This document shows positions 1-6,600 of a stretch of 8,908 nucleotides of DNA, piece after piece (the stretch's first letter is position 1; the number at the start of each line of letters is the position of its first letter). Origin of the DNA: Ilumatobacter sp. (GTDB taxonomy: Bacteria; Actinomycetota; Acidimicrobiia; Acidimicrobiales; Ilumatobacteraceae); NCBI GenBank assembly GCA_029263275.1, contig JAJCXU010000617.1:1-8908 (forward strand). The letters run 5' to 3'. The position numbers and the translations under genes are program-made. The notes beneath the pieces are model-generated. The model saw nothing but the letters and a program-made list of their open reading frames with translations. It made no database searches and was not told the origin of the DNA.

Positions 1-202
1 TGTCGTCGACGCCACCGATGTCGGTGACTTCGCAGACAGTGCCGCCTTCGCCGTCGGCAGGTGCCTCGGTGTCGGCCGGAGCGTCAGCTTCGGTATCCGC
101 TGGTGCGTCGGTCTCGGTGCTGGCGTCGTCGTCACTGCCACACGCGGCGAGCCCGAGGGCACCCACCATGGCAACAGCGAGCAGTTTCTTGCTCTTGATC
201 AT
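1..202 (-). CDS. BMP/PnrA-type ABC transporter substrate-binding lipoprotein, N-terminal part (runs off left edge)
   Basis: Only the first 67 residues are inside the window. They start with a lipoprotein signal peptide: MIKSKK basic n-region, a hydrophobic stretch, and the lipobox LAAC with Cys21 as the expected lipidated residue. A low-complexity Asp/Ala/Thr/Glu linker follows (about residues 23-54), typical of surface-tethered binding proteins in Acidimicrobiia. The mature domain then opens with CEVTDIGGVDD, which closely resembles the first strand of BMP-family (Med/PnrA-like) proteins, whose usual start is VTDxGGxDDKSFN. That family binds nucleosides or related solutes for an ABC importer on the outer face of the membrane. 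The ATG at 200-202 is chosen because AAGGGGAG lies just upstream and the signal peptide begins there. Family assignment rests on this short motif; the ligand cannot be inferred. Permease and ATPase genes, if linked, would lie to the left. Confidence 0.8.
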   Translation of the reverse strand, partial: MIKSKKLLAVAMVGALGLAACGSDDDASTETDAPADTEADAPADTEAPADGEGGTVCEVTDIGGVDD

Positions 203-205
203 ATT

Positions 206-213
206 CTCCCCTT
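206..213 (-). promoter_or_regulatory. Shine-Dalgarno of the BMP-family lipoprotein gene
   Basis: On the minus strand the sequence AAGGGGAG stands three bases before the ATG at 202 (the GGGGAG core is followed by AAT). It supports that start, and it contrasts with several neighbouring genes that have no recognisable ribosome binding site. Confidence 0.6.
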
Positions 214-222
214 GAGAGTTGT

Positions 223-241
223 CTGACGGAGTGACCGTCAG
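223..241. repeat. Perfect 7-bp inverted repeat with 5-base loop in the leader of the lipoprotein gene
   Basis: CTGACGG (223-229) and CCGTCAG (235-241) are exact reverse complements separated by AGTGA; a T·G pair (222/242) could extend the stem. It lies about 20 bases upstream of the start codon of the leftward lipoprotein gene, so it would be in that gene's untranslated leader if transcription starts near 250-255. It could be an operator half-site pair or an RNA hairpin controlling expression. There is no T-run, so it is not an intrinsic terminator of the classical type. Confidence 0.4.
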
Positions 242-246
242 GTGTT

Positions 247-267
247 CACGTGGGTTGCAACGTTACC
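247..267 (-). promoter_or_regulatory. Candidate promoter region of the lipoprotein gene, with stacked palindromes
   Basis: Reading leftward, TAACGT (260-265) fits the actinobacterial TANNNT -10 pattern; no good -35 is visible. It overlaps two palindromes, GTTGCAAC (254-261) and AACGTT (259-264), and a third, CACGTG, sits at 247-252. Together with the 223-241 inverted repeat this is the densest cluster of symmetric sites in the window. It is placed where regulators of an importer gene would bind. The assignment is inference from position and symmetry only. Confidence 0.3.
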
Positions 268-384
268 TCGCTGTGACGGGCAGGGAAACCGTCCTAAGTC
301 ACATCGGTGTCACTCAGGGCGCGGTGTGGAGGGCTTCCTGGGCGGCCTCACGATGCATGCCCTGGGCGTTTGCGCTGCTCGCCC

Positions 385-390
385 TATCCT
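385..390 (+). promoter_or_regulatory. Candidate -10 element of a leaderless SGNH hydrolase gene
   Basis: TATCCT matches TANNNT and ends nine bases before the ATG at 400. No Shine-Dalgarno can be seen upstream of that ATG, so transcription starting at or next to the start codon is a reasonable reading. The spacing is slightly longer than the usual 6-8 bases. Confidence 0.35.
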
Positions 391-399
391 GTCGACGTC

Positions 400-1380
400 A
401 TGAATCGGCCCGCTCCCCAGCCTGCTCCCGGCCTCCAGCTGCTGCTGCGGCGGGCAATGGTGCTCATTGTGCTGCTCGTCGTTGGCTACAGCGGCGTGAA
501 GGCCCTGACCGAGTATTTCGGTGGTGCCGACGATGTCGTGGTCAGCACGTCGCCTGGTGAGGAGCTACCGATCAGCGAAACGACGTTGGTCGACACCGGA
601 GAACAGGATCCGAACGCAATCCAGGTTCCTGCGACCGACGTGCCGGATACCGAGCCTCCCGTGACCGCACCTCCGGTGACCGAGCCGCCAAACACCGGTC
701 CGCCGAGTCCGGACAACAAGGCGAAGGTCTACATCGTCGGCGACAGCGACGCCGGCACGTTCGGGCCGTACTTGCAGCAACTCGTCGATGGCACAGCCGT
801 TGCCGAGACCGAACTCAACTACAAGGTCTCGTCGGGTCTCGCTCGCCCCGACTTCTACAACTGGCCGGAGGAGCTCGCATCGGCGCTCCCCGCGGTCGAC
901 CCCGACATCGTTGTCGCAACGTTCGGCGGCAACGACTCACAGGGGCTGTCGGCGTTCCAAGAGGAGCTTCAGTTCGTCATCGGTGATCCGCTCGACAACG
1001 AAGCGGAATGGACCGAGGAATACACCAAGCGCGCTGGCGACGTCATGGATCTCCTGCTCGAAGACGACCGCACCGTGATTTGGGTCGGCATCCCGAACGA
1101 TGACAATCCCGACGTCACGGCAAAACTGGCACTCCAGGATCGCGCCGCGAAAGCTGCCGCTGCGGCTCGACCCGAGGTGATCTTCATCGACACCTGGGCT
1201 CGGTTCTCCGGGCGCGACGGCAACTGGGCCGAATTCGTCATCGATCCGCGTGACGGAGAAGGCAAGGACGTGCGTGCCGACGACGGATTCCATCTGAACA
1301 CCACCGGCGCCGAAATTCTCGCGCTCGACATTGCGCAAGCCGTCCGTGACGACCTCCGTGCCCGCGGCGCAAATATCTAG
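400..1380 (+). CDS. DUF459-type SGNH hydrolase, membrane-anchored, extracytoplasmic
   Basis: The 326-residue protein has a short cytoplasmic N-terminus, one membrane segment (about residues 16-34, an uncleaved anchor by appearance), a Thr/Pro-rich linker (about 79-104, with repeated TEPP/TAPP units), then an SGNH domain (about 108-326). Visible catalytic blocks are VGDSDAG (Ser116), SSGLARPDFYNWP (Gly146 block), FGGND (Asn178) and DDGFHLN (Asp295, His298). The 'SSGLxRPDFxxWP' and 'FGGND' blocks are those of the DUF459 subgroup, probably acting as an esterase or O-acyl transferase/hydrolase on cell-surface glycans; the substrate is unknown. An in-frame extension to an ATG at 307 is possible, but its residues are Arg/Cys-rich and unlike a protein N-terminus, while the ATG at 400 gives a normal anchor and a -10-like TATCCT upstream. 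DUF459 genes elsewhere can accompany MBOAT acyltransferases; none is seen here. Confidence 0.85.
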   Translation: MNRPAPQPAPGLQLLLRRAMVLIVLLVVGYSGVKALTEYFGGADDVVVSTSPGEELPISETTLVDTGEQDPNAIQVPATDVPDTEPPVTAPPVTEPPNTGPPSPDNKAKVYIVGDSDAGTFGPYLQQLVDGTAVAETELNYKVSSGLARPDFYNWPEELASALPAVDPDIVVATFGGNDSQGLSAFQEELQFVIGDPLDNEAEWTEEYTKRAGDVMDLLLEDDRTVIWVGIPNDDNPDVTAKLALQDRAAKAAAAARPEVIFIDTWARFSGRDGNWAEFVIDPRDGEGKDVRADDGFHLNTTGAEILALDIAQAVRDDLRARGANI

Positions 1381-1390
1381 AGGTGCGTCA

Positions 1391-1409
1391 TCGCGGCGTC
1401 GAGCCGTGA
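1391..1409. terminator. Hairpin between converging genes
   Basis: TCGCGGC (1391-1397) pairs with GCCGTGA (1403-1409) around the loop GTCGA: seven pairs with one G·T. It fills most of the 30-bp gap between the stop codons of the SGNH hydrolase and crotonase genes. There is no U-run, so factor-independent termination is uncertain, but position and stem suggest a bidirectional termination or 3'-end-protecting hairpin. Confidence 0.35.
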
Positions 1410-1410
1410 G

Positions 1411-2172
1411 CTATTGCTGTTGCCCTCTGGCCTGAATCTGTGCTCTTCGGGCCTCGACCTTTGCGGGGGTGAACTGAGTGCGGGACCAGGCGCGGCCGTC
1501 GCGTGCTTCGGATTCCCAGGCGTCGTCGTCGGTGGCGATGGCGTCGTACGTCGATCGGATCTGGCGGACGCCGTCCTGCTCGTTGCCGCAGATGTCGAGC
1601 GCGATGGCTCGCGTGAACGCCATCAAGTCGGCATGCGGAACGACATGGTTGACGAGCCCGAAAGCCAAGGCTTCGTCAGCGAGCATGAAGTTGCCCGTGA
1701 AGCTCATCTCGCGTGCGCGCCGCACGCCGATCGCTTGAGGCAGCAACACGGTCAGCCCCCAGCCCGGCATCACGCCAACGCGGCTGTGGGTGTCACCAAA
1801 CTTCGCGTGCTCGCTCGCGATGAGGAAGTCGCAGTTCAACGCGAGCTCGAAGCCGCCGGTAATCGCCACACCGTTGATGGCTCCGATCAACGGCTTGGTC
1901 AGATGCGGAAACGGCCCGCGTTCGCGACTCGACGACGACGCGAGGTTCCCGCCCGTCGACCCCAGCTCCTTCAAGTCGAGTCCGGCAGAGAACGCCGGGT
2001 CTGAGCCGGTGAGGATGATTACGTCCACGTCGTCATCGCCCTCAGCTCGCTTGATTAGCTCGGGCAATTGACGCAACACCTCACTCGACAACGCATTGCG
2101 CGTCTCGGGGCGATTGAGCGTGACCGTGGCGATCCGCTCCGTCACGTCGTACAGCACTACGTCGTCAGCCAT
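1411..2172 (-). CDS. Enoyl-CoA hydratase/isomerase (crotonase) family protein
   Basis: The 253-residue product is a full-length crotonase-fold enzyme, expected to act on acyl-CoA thioesters in the cytoplasm (beta-oxidation or a related degradation route). Landmarks: TLNRPETRNALS near the start (residues 18-29), oxyanion-hole block FSAGLDL (61-67), NGVAITGGFELAL (100-112), and FGDTHSRVGVMPGWG (125-139). By alignment to rat mitochondrial crotonase, Glu109 matches catalytic Glu144, while the position of Glu164 is His129. The THSRVGV-PGWG block is familiar from a group of actinobacterial proteins annotated as enoyl-CoA hydratases, so it may be a specialised hydratase, isomerase or hydrolase. The start ATG has no Shine-Dalgarno; a weak -10-like GACACT lies six bases upstream. 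It follows the 207-residue unknown gene by 34 bases on the same strand and may be co-transcribed with it. Confidence 0.88.
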   Translation of the reverse strand: MADDVVLYDVTERIATVTLNRPETRNALSSEVLRQLPELIKRAEGDDDVDVIILTGSDPAFSAGLDLKELGSTGGNLASSSSRERGPFPHLTKPLIGAINGVAITGGFELALNCDFLIASEHAKFGDTHSRVGVMPGWGLTVLLPQAIGVRRAREMSFTGNFMLADEALAFGLVNHVVPHADLMAFTRAIALDICGNEQDGVRQIRSTYDAIATDDDAWESEARDGRAWSRTQFTPAKVEARRAQIQARGQQQ

Positions 2173-2206
2173 CTCAGCAGTGTCGCACCATCCGTGCTGT
2201 CGACGT

Positions 2207-2830
2207 TCAGTCTGGGTCGGGGAGGAAGTCGAGGCCGAGGTCGCCGAGCTTCACGAGCATCGAGGCAATCCATCCGCCGAGAGCACCGAAGTGCTCATCG
2301 AGCAGTGAGTTGGTTCCGTCGGCGACCGTTGCCTCGGCGAGTTCGTAGAGCCCTTCGTACGTGATCTCGACGGCGTGTTCGGACCGGGCATCACCAAGAA
2401 CCGGTGGGCCGTCCGCCGGATCGGCGTGGGCCACTTCCGCTGTCATTCCGGCGCGTTCGAGCCGATCGTCGCCGACGAGCGGGCTCATGTCGGGCACGGT
2501 CCCGTAGATCAGCGATGGGTCAGCGGGATCGGTCAGCTGCTGGACGCGCAACACGATTTCGATTTCGATTGCTGGGCGCCGCTCGAGTTCTTCTTCGAGA
2601 TACCAGTGGCGGTATGCCGCCTGGCTCCAAGCTGGCCAATCGAACGTGATGTGGGCGACGACGCGCGGCGGTTCACCTTCGCCGGGCAACCCGTAGCTGG
2701 TCTCCCAGGTCAGATCTCCCGACAGCACATCGGACTGGAAGTGCTCCTCGAACGCCTGCCGCTCCAGAAATGCCGACTCGAAGGCGTCGCGCAGCGCGCT
2801 GATCGCATCGGTGAAGACGTGGTCGAGCAT
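2207..2830 (-). CDS. Hypothetical acidic protein, 207 residues
   Basis: I do not recognise a family. The product is soluble-looking: no signal peptide or membrane segment, and rich in Asp and Glu. The first part (about 1-45) looks helical (DAISALRDAFESAFLERQAFEEHF). A strand-rich middle follows (about 55-105, including PRVVAHITFDWPAWSQ and AIEIEIVLRVQQL), with a conserved-looking Trp/Tyr cluster near YRHWYLEEELE. The end is again helical and hydrophobic (EHFGALGGWIASMLVKLGDLGLDFL). It is upstream of, and co-directional with, the crotonase gene by 34 bases, so the two may form an operon. Its ATG is preceded by TAGCCT seven bases upstream and no Shine-Dalgarno, suggesting a leaderless transcript. 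A long opposite-strand frame (2375-2857) overlaps it, but it is codon-register aligned and explained by GC bias. Confidence 0.7.
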   Translation of the reverse strand: MLDHVFTDAISALRDAFESAFLERQAFEEHFQSDVLSGDLTWETSYGLPGEGEPPRVVAHITFDWPAWSQAAYRHWYLEEELERRPAIEIEIVLRVQQLTDPADPSLIYGTVPDMSPLVGDDRLERAGMTAEVAHADPADGPPVLGDARSEHAVEITYEGLYELAEATVADGTNSLLDEHFGALGGWIASMLVKLGDLGLDFLPDPD

Positions 2831-2849
2831 GCGCCCGAGGCTAGGGCGC
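2831..2849. repeat. Perfect inverted repeat GCGCCC-N7-GGGCGC flanking a -10 element
   Basis: GCGCCC (2831-2836) and GGGCGC (2844-2849) are exact reverse complements with a seven-base spacer. The repeat abuts the start codon of the leftward 207-residue gene, and its spacer holds the candidate -10. A repressor bound here would block that promoter; alternatively the inverted repeat is a chance GC-rich match. No regulator gene is adjacent. Confidence 0.4.
2838..2843 (-). promoter_or_regulatory. Candidate -10 of a leaderless transcript for the 207-residue gene
   Basis: On the minus strand TAGCCT fits TANNNT and ends exactly seven bases before the ATG at 2830, the spacing expected when transcription begins at the start codon. 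No Shine-Dalgarno competes with this reading. Confidence 0.45.
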
Positions 2850-2859
2850 CGAGATGACC

Positions 2860-2886
2860 AGGCCGGACAGCGATCGGTACCGGCCT
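2860..2886. repeat. Perfect 7-bp inverted repeat with 13-base spacer in a divergent promoter region
   Basis: AGGCCGG (2860-2866) and CCGGCCT (2880-2886) are exact reverse complements; the palindrome CGGTACCG (2875-2882) overlaps the right arm. The 27-bp element lies in the middle of the 98-bp region between two divergent genes. Its size and layout are like an operator for a dimeric (for example TetR-type) regulator of acyl-CoA genes. No regulator is visible, so the binding protein is unknown. Confidence 0.35.
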
Positions 2887-2916
2887 CCGAAAGATGTACG
2901 CGCGACGTCGGAATGG

Positions 2917-2922
2917 CATGAT
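2917..2922 (+). promoter_or_regulatory. Weak -10-like hexamer before the second crotonase gene
   Basis: CATGAT ends six bases before the ATG at 2929, and no Shine-Dalgarno is present. The first base departs from TANNNT, so support is mainly the spacing and the similar arrangement at neighbouring genes. Confidence 0.25.
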
Positions 2923-2928
2923 CGGACG

Positions 2929-3681
2929 ATGTCCCTCGTACTCACTGACATCACCGATGGCGTTGCCACGCTCACGCTCAACAACCCCGACGAACGCAAC
3001 ACGATGACCTATCCCATGGTCGAACAGATCGTTGCCGCCATGGACCGGTTCGAGGCCGACGAGAATGTGGGGGCCATTGTCGTCACCGGCACGCCGCCCG
3101 CGTTCTGCGCCGGCGCCAACTTGGGGAACCTTGCCGAGGCGACCGGCGAGAGTCTCGGTGTCATCTACGAAGGCTTCCTACGGATCGCTCATTCGCCGCT
3201 CCCGACACTCGCCGCGGTCAACGGTGCCGCTGTCGGCGCGGGTATGAACCTCGCACTTGGCTGCGACGTTCGAATCGTGAGCGATCGCGCCAAGCTCGAC
3301 ACGCGTTTCCTCCAACTCGGCCTCCACCCGGGCGGCGGCCACACGTGGATGTTCCGCCGGATCGCAGGCCCACAGGCAGCGATGGCGGCAGTGATCTTCG
3401 GCCAGGTGCTCGACGGCAAGGAAGCGGAGCGCGTCGGGCTGGCCTACAAGTCAGTGCCGGGCGATGACCTCCTCGAGGTCGCGCACGAGTTCGCGGCCAA
3501 GGCCGCCACCGCACCGCGCCAGCTGGCGATCGAGGCGAAGCAGACCATCCTCGACATGGCAGATGTCGACAACCACACCGACGCCGTCGCCCGGGAACTG
3601 CGACCCCAGCTGTGGAGCACCAGGCAACCCTGGTTCGCCGAGCGCCTTGCCGCGCTGCAGTCGAAGATTTCTAGCCGCTGA
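2929..3681 (+). CDS. Crotonase-family protein lacking both catalytic glutamates
   Basis: The 250-residue product spans the whole crotonase fold and is annotated by homology as an enoyl-CoA hydratase/isomerase. Landmarks are TLNNPDERNTMT (16-27), FCAGANL (59-65, oxyanion hole), NGAAVGAGMNLALGCDV (98-114) and LDTRFLQLGLHPGGGHTW (123-140). Aligned to rat crotonase, the positions of catalytic Glu144 and Glu164 are Asn107 and Phe127, so ordinary hydration of enoyl-CoA is not expected. Acyl-CoA binding looks intact. Mycobacterial EchA6 is a precedent for a crotonase without the catalytic pair that works as an acyl-CoA binding protein; a different reaction is equally possible. The ATG at 2929 is preferred over an in-frame start at 2854, whose added residues are not family-like and would cross the divergent promoter region. 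Its 3' end overlaps the opposing transglutaminase gene by 11 bases. Confidence 0.85.
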   Translation: MSLVLTDITDGVATLTLNNPDERNTMTYPMVEQIVAAMDRFEADENVGAIVVTGTPPAFCAGANLGNLAEATGESLGVIYEGFLRIAHSPLPTLAAVNGAAVGAGMNLALGCDVRIVSDRAKLDTRFLQLGLHPGGGHTWMFRRIAGPQAAMAAVIFGQVLDGKEAERVGLAYKSVPGDDLLEVAHEFAAKAATAPRQLAIEAKQTILDMADVDNHTDAVARELRPQLWSTRQPWFAERLAALQSKISSR

Positions 3682-6600
3682 CCTCGAGCGTCTTGAGGGC
3701 TCTGGTGGCTGATTGGTAGGACTCGTTGGTGTCTTGCCAGCTTGGGTCGAAGGCGGCTTGATCGAGGAGCTCGGCGAGCTCTGTGGCGGCGAGATCGTCG
3801 AAGGCCGTTGCTCGTTCTGGGTTGGTGATGGCATTGGGGCCGGTGAGTTCGGTGAACCGATCCTGCAAGACGCCCCATCTGCCGCGGCGACGACGTCGAA
3901 CGAACCCGACGATTGCACGGAACGCACCGAGCACCATCGTGGCGAAACCGACGATCAGGCCGATCTCGACCGGGCGAGAGGCGATGCCGGAGATTGCGGC
4001 GCTGACCAACTCGCCGCCGACCGATCCCTGCGCGGCCTCGCCCGACAACGGGACACTCGCCGTTGGGTCGAACGCCTGCCAACCGGAATCAGGGAACCAG
4101 ACTTCAACCCAGGCATGCGCATCGCTGGCTCGGACTTCGAACACTCCGGACACCTTGTCGCGAACGCCCGGCACGTAGCCGGTTGCGATGCGCGTCGGGA
4201 CACCCTGACTCCGCAGCATGATTGCCAGGCTTGATGCGATTTGCTCACAGAAGCCACGCTGCGACACGAAGAGGTAGTCATCCACTGCGTCGGCGCCCTC
4301 GGCGGGGACCGGCGCGTCGAGGTCGTACTCCGTGTTGATGGCCAGCCAATTCTGATACGCCAAGATCGTGTCGTAGGTCGAGGCGCCTGGCCGCCGCAGT
4401 TCGTCGGCGAGATCGATGGTGCGCTGTGTCGTCGAAGCCGGGATCGCCAAGTAGGGGTCGATCACTGCCCGTCCTGCCGGATCGGTGATTGCCTCGAACA
4501 TGTCCGAGACATCGCCCTGGGAACGCAGCGACGCTGATGTCACCTGGACCCGCTTCGACACGACGGTGTACACCGACCCCTCGTTGAGGGTCACATCGGA
4601 CCGCAACGCGCCGTCGGGGCGGGTGTAGATCGAACCATCAAATGTCACCACGTCCGGACGTGCTGCGGCGAACACGACGTTGGGCAGATCCGCTTCGACG
4701 TAGAAGGTCTGGACGAGTTCTTCGGTCTCGGCGGCGATCCCTTGTCGAGGCAGATCGCCGAGGGTGGCCGGCACCTGGATCTGAGGTCCCGTGCGCCGCC
4801 GGCCGAGATCAGGAGACACGCTCCACAAACGTCCATCGAAGTTCGTGAACGTCTGGCCGCGCCAGAAGTCAGGCTTTGGGGCGCGCACGCGCATCACGAT
4901 CTGGTCGCCGAGATCGCCGCGCACTGAGGTGTCCATCGTGTCGGCGAATCCGGGATATCCGCCGACTTCCCCGAGCGAGCCGCGGGTCCCATCGCTCGGT
5001 GCTGGCGCATTGCCGCTCGGGCCCGCCAGGCCGCCTGCAGTGGGTGCCGTCGGTGCATCGTTGGACAGTGCGGGGAGCCCGAGTCGGGCTGGTCCGTCTG
5101 GCACCGGAACGATCGAAAGCACCGCGAGGGTTGCCAGCGCGGCGGCAACAACGGCACCGATCGGTTTGGCCGCTCGGTGGAGTCGCGGCGCGGCATGGCT
5201 CGGTCGAGCGCGGTCACGTCGATTGGCGGCGCGTACCGCAGCGACGATGGCGACCGCCCAGGCGGCCATCCAGAGTCCGACACGGTCATCGATGCGAAGG
5301 CCAGTCGCGTACGCGATGATCACGCCACCAATTGCTTGATGGACGCGCAGCGTACGTCGATCCACGACCTCGAAGCCGTGGATCACGAGGAGCAGCATCA
5401 GGAGGTCCGGCATTGGCCCGCGCAGAGCTTCGAGGAGGCCGCCAATGCCGCCGACGGTCGACCCGATGGACGCAAGCGCTCCGATCGTGGCGCCGCCCAC
5501 GAGGAGGCGGAGCCACCACGGCCGGCGCTCGCGCCTGGCGCACCAGAGCGAGATCATGGTCCCGACTGCAAGACCACCCGCGCCGAGCGCGATGTGTGTC
5601 GGGTTCGCGTCGAGCGCACCGATCAACATGCCGAGCGCGATCAGGGAAGCCAACGCCGTCAGCCACCGACTGCGTGTCCCCACGCGGCTGAAGGTGTCGA
5701 GACGAGCATTGACGTGGAGTGTGCGTCGATACCAGGGCGTCGGGGCATTGGTGTCTGGCCGGTGTTCGCCGATCAGTTCTGCGCCCCATCGTCGTGCGTC
5801 ATCAGGCTGCATCACCGCGACGGCGGGTGAGCGGTCCGGCTGACCAACACCATCGGATGCTGCTCGTCGAACGGAAACGCGATGTCCCATCCGCAATCCC
5901 TCGAGCAGTGTGTGGGTCACGCGGGCAGCGGCGTCCGGTTCAAGCGGGTAGGCCGGGACGTCGACGATCCACTGTCGGTCGCGCGAGGTCTCGCGGTCGT
6001 GCACGATGAGTGACCCGGCGCGCAGCGTGGATGGCCAATGGACCGACGTGTCGCCATCGCCGTCGCGCCATGTGCGGACACCGTCGATGTCGCCATGTTT
6101 CGGACCGTGCTCCGTCAGCACCGCACCATCGACATTCGACGATGCCGTCTCGACGTCGATGGTGGGCCCGAGGGGCAGCGGTGTCACCCAGACGGGGTCG
6201 ATGGGCACGACATCGTTTCGCCGCATCCACACGATTCCGACCGGCCCAGCATGCGCGATGTCCACATGGAGTCGATCGACGATTCCAGGCGTGGAGAACG
6301 AAATGGTGGAGTGGACCGTTCCGTGCTCGTCGAGTGCATCGAACGGAATCGTTGCCAAGTCATGGGCGCCGTCGGACACTCGCAGTACACCGTCTCGGTG
6401 AACGGGGGCGCCGCTGATCTGTAGCAACACGGCCGTCTCGTCGTCGACCGTGGTCAAGGGTGACACGGCGAGGTCGGTGACCGAGATGCTCCGCAGGCTG
6501 CGCCGGCCGCTGACGATGGCAGCACTGAACCCGACGAGCGTGGCAGCGAGGAGGAGGAGGACCGCAGCGGCGCCGGTCAGGCGAGCGATGGCCGCGCCGA

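Noticed and set aside
1..150. Tandem DNA repeats that might suggest a mobile or CRISPR-like element
   Set aside because: The units are short, irregular and in frame; they encode the repeated Ala-Pro-Ala-Asp-Thr-Glu linker of the lipoprotein.
18..215. 65-residue Ser/Ala-repeat frame on the plus strand at the left edge
   Set aside because: It is the antisense of the lipoprotein signal peptide and its Asp/Ala/Thr/Glu linker; the repeats come from that linker.
307..399. N-terminal extension of the SGNH hydrolase to an ATG at 307
   Set aside because: The added residues are Arg/Cys/Pro-rich and not signal-like; starting at 400 gives a normal cytoplasmic tail and membrane anchor.
1414..2004. 196-residue plus-strand frame opposite the first crotonase gene
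   Set aside because: The minus strand encodes an unmistakable crotonase over the same bases; the plus frame reads as Arg/Gly/Ala-rich antisense with no family features.
2375..2857. 160-residue open frame on the plus strand opposite the 207-residue gene
   Set aside because: It is codon-register aligned with the minus-strand gene, so GC bias alone keeps it open. It has no Shine-Dalgarno or promoter-like site, and its end runs across the divergent promoter region.
5177..5830. 217-residue plus-strand frame inside the transglutaminase gene
   Set aside because: It lies antisense to the membrane block of a confidently assigned gene and its composition is that of GC-rich antisense.
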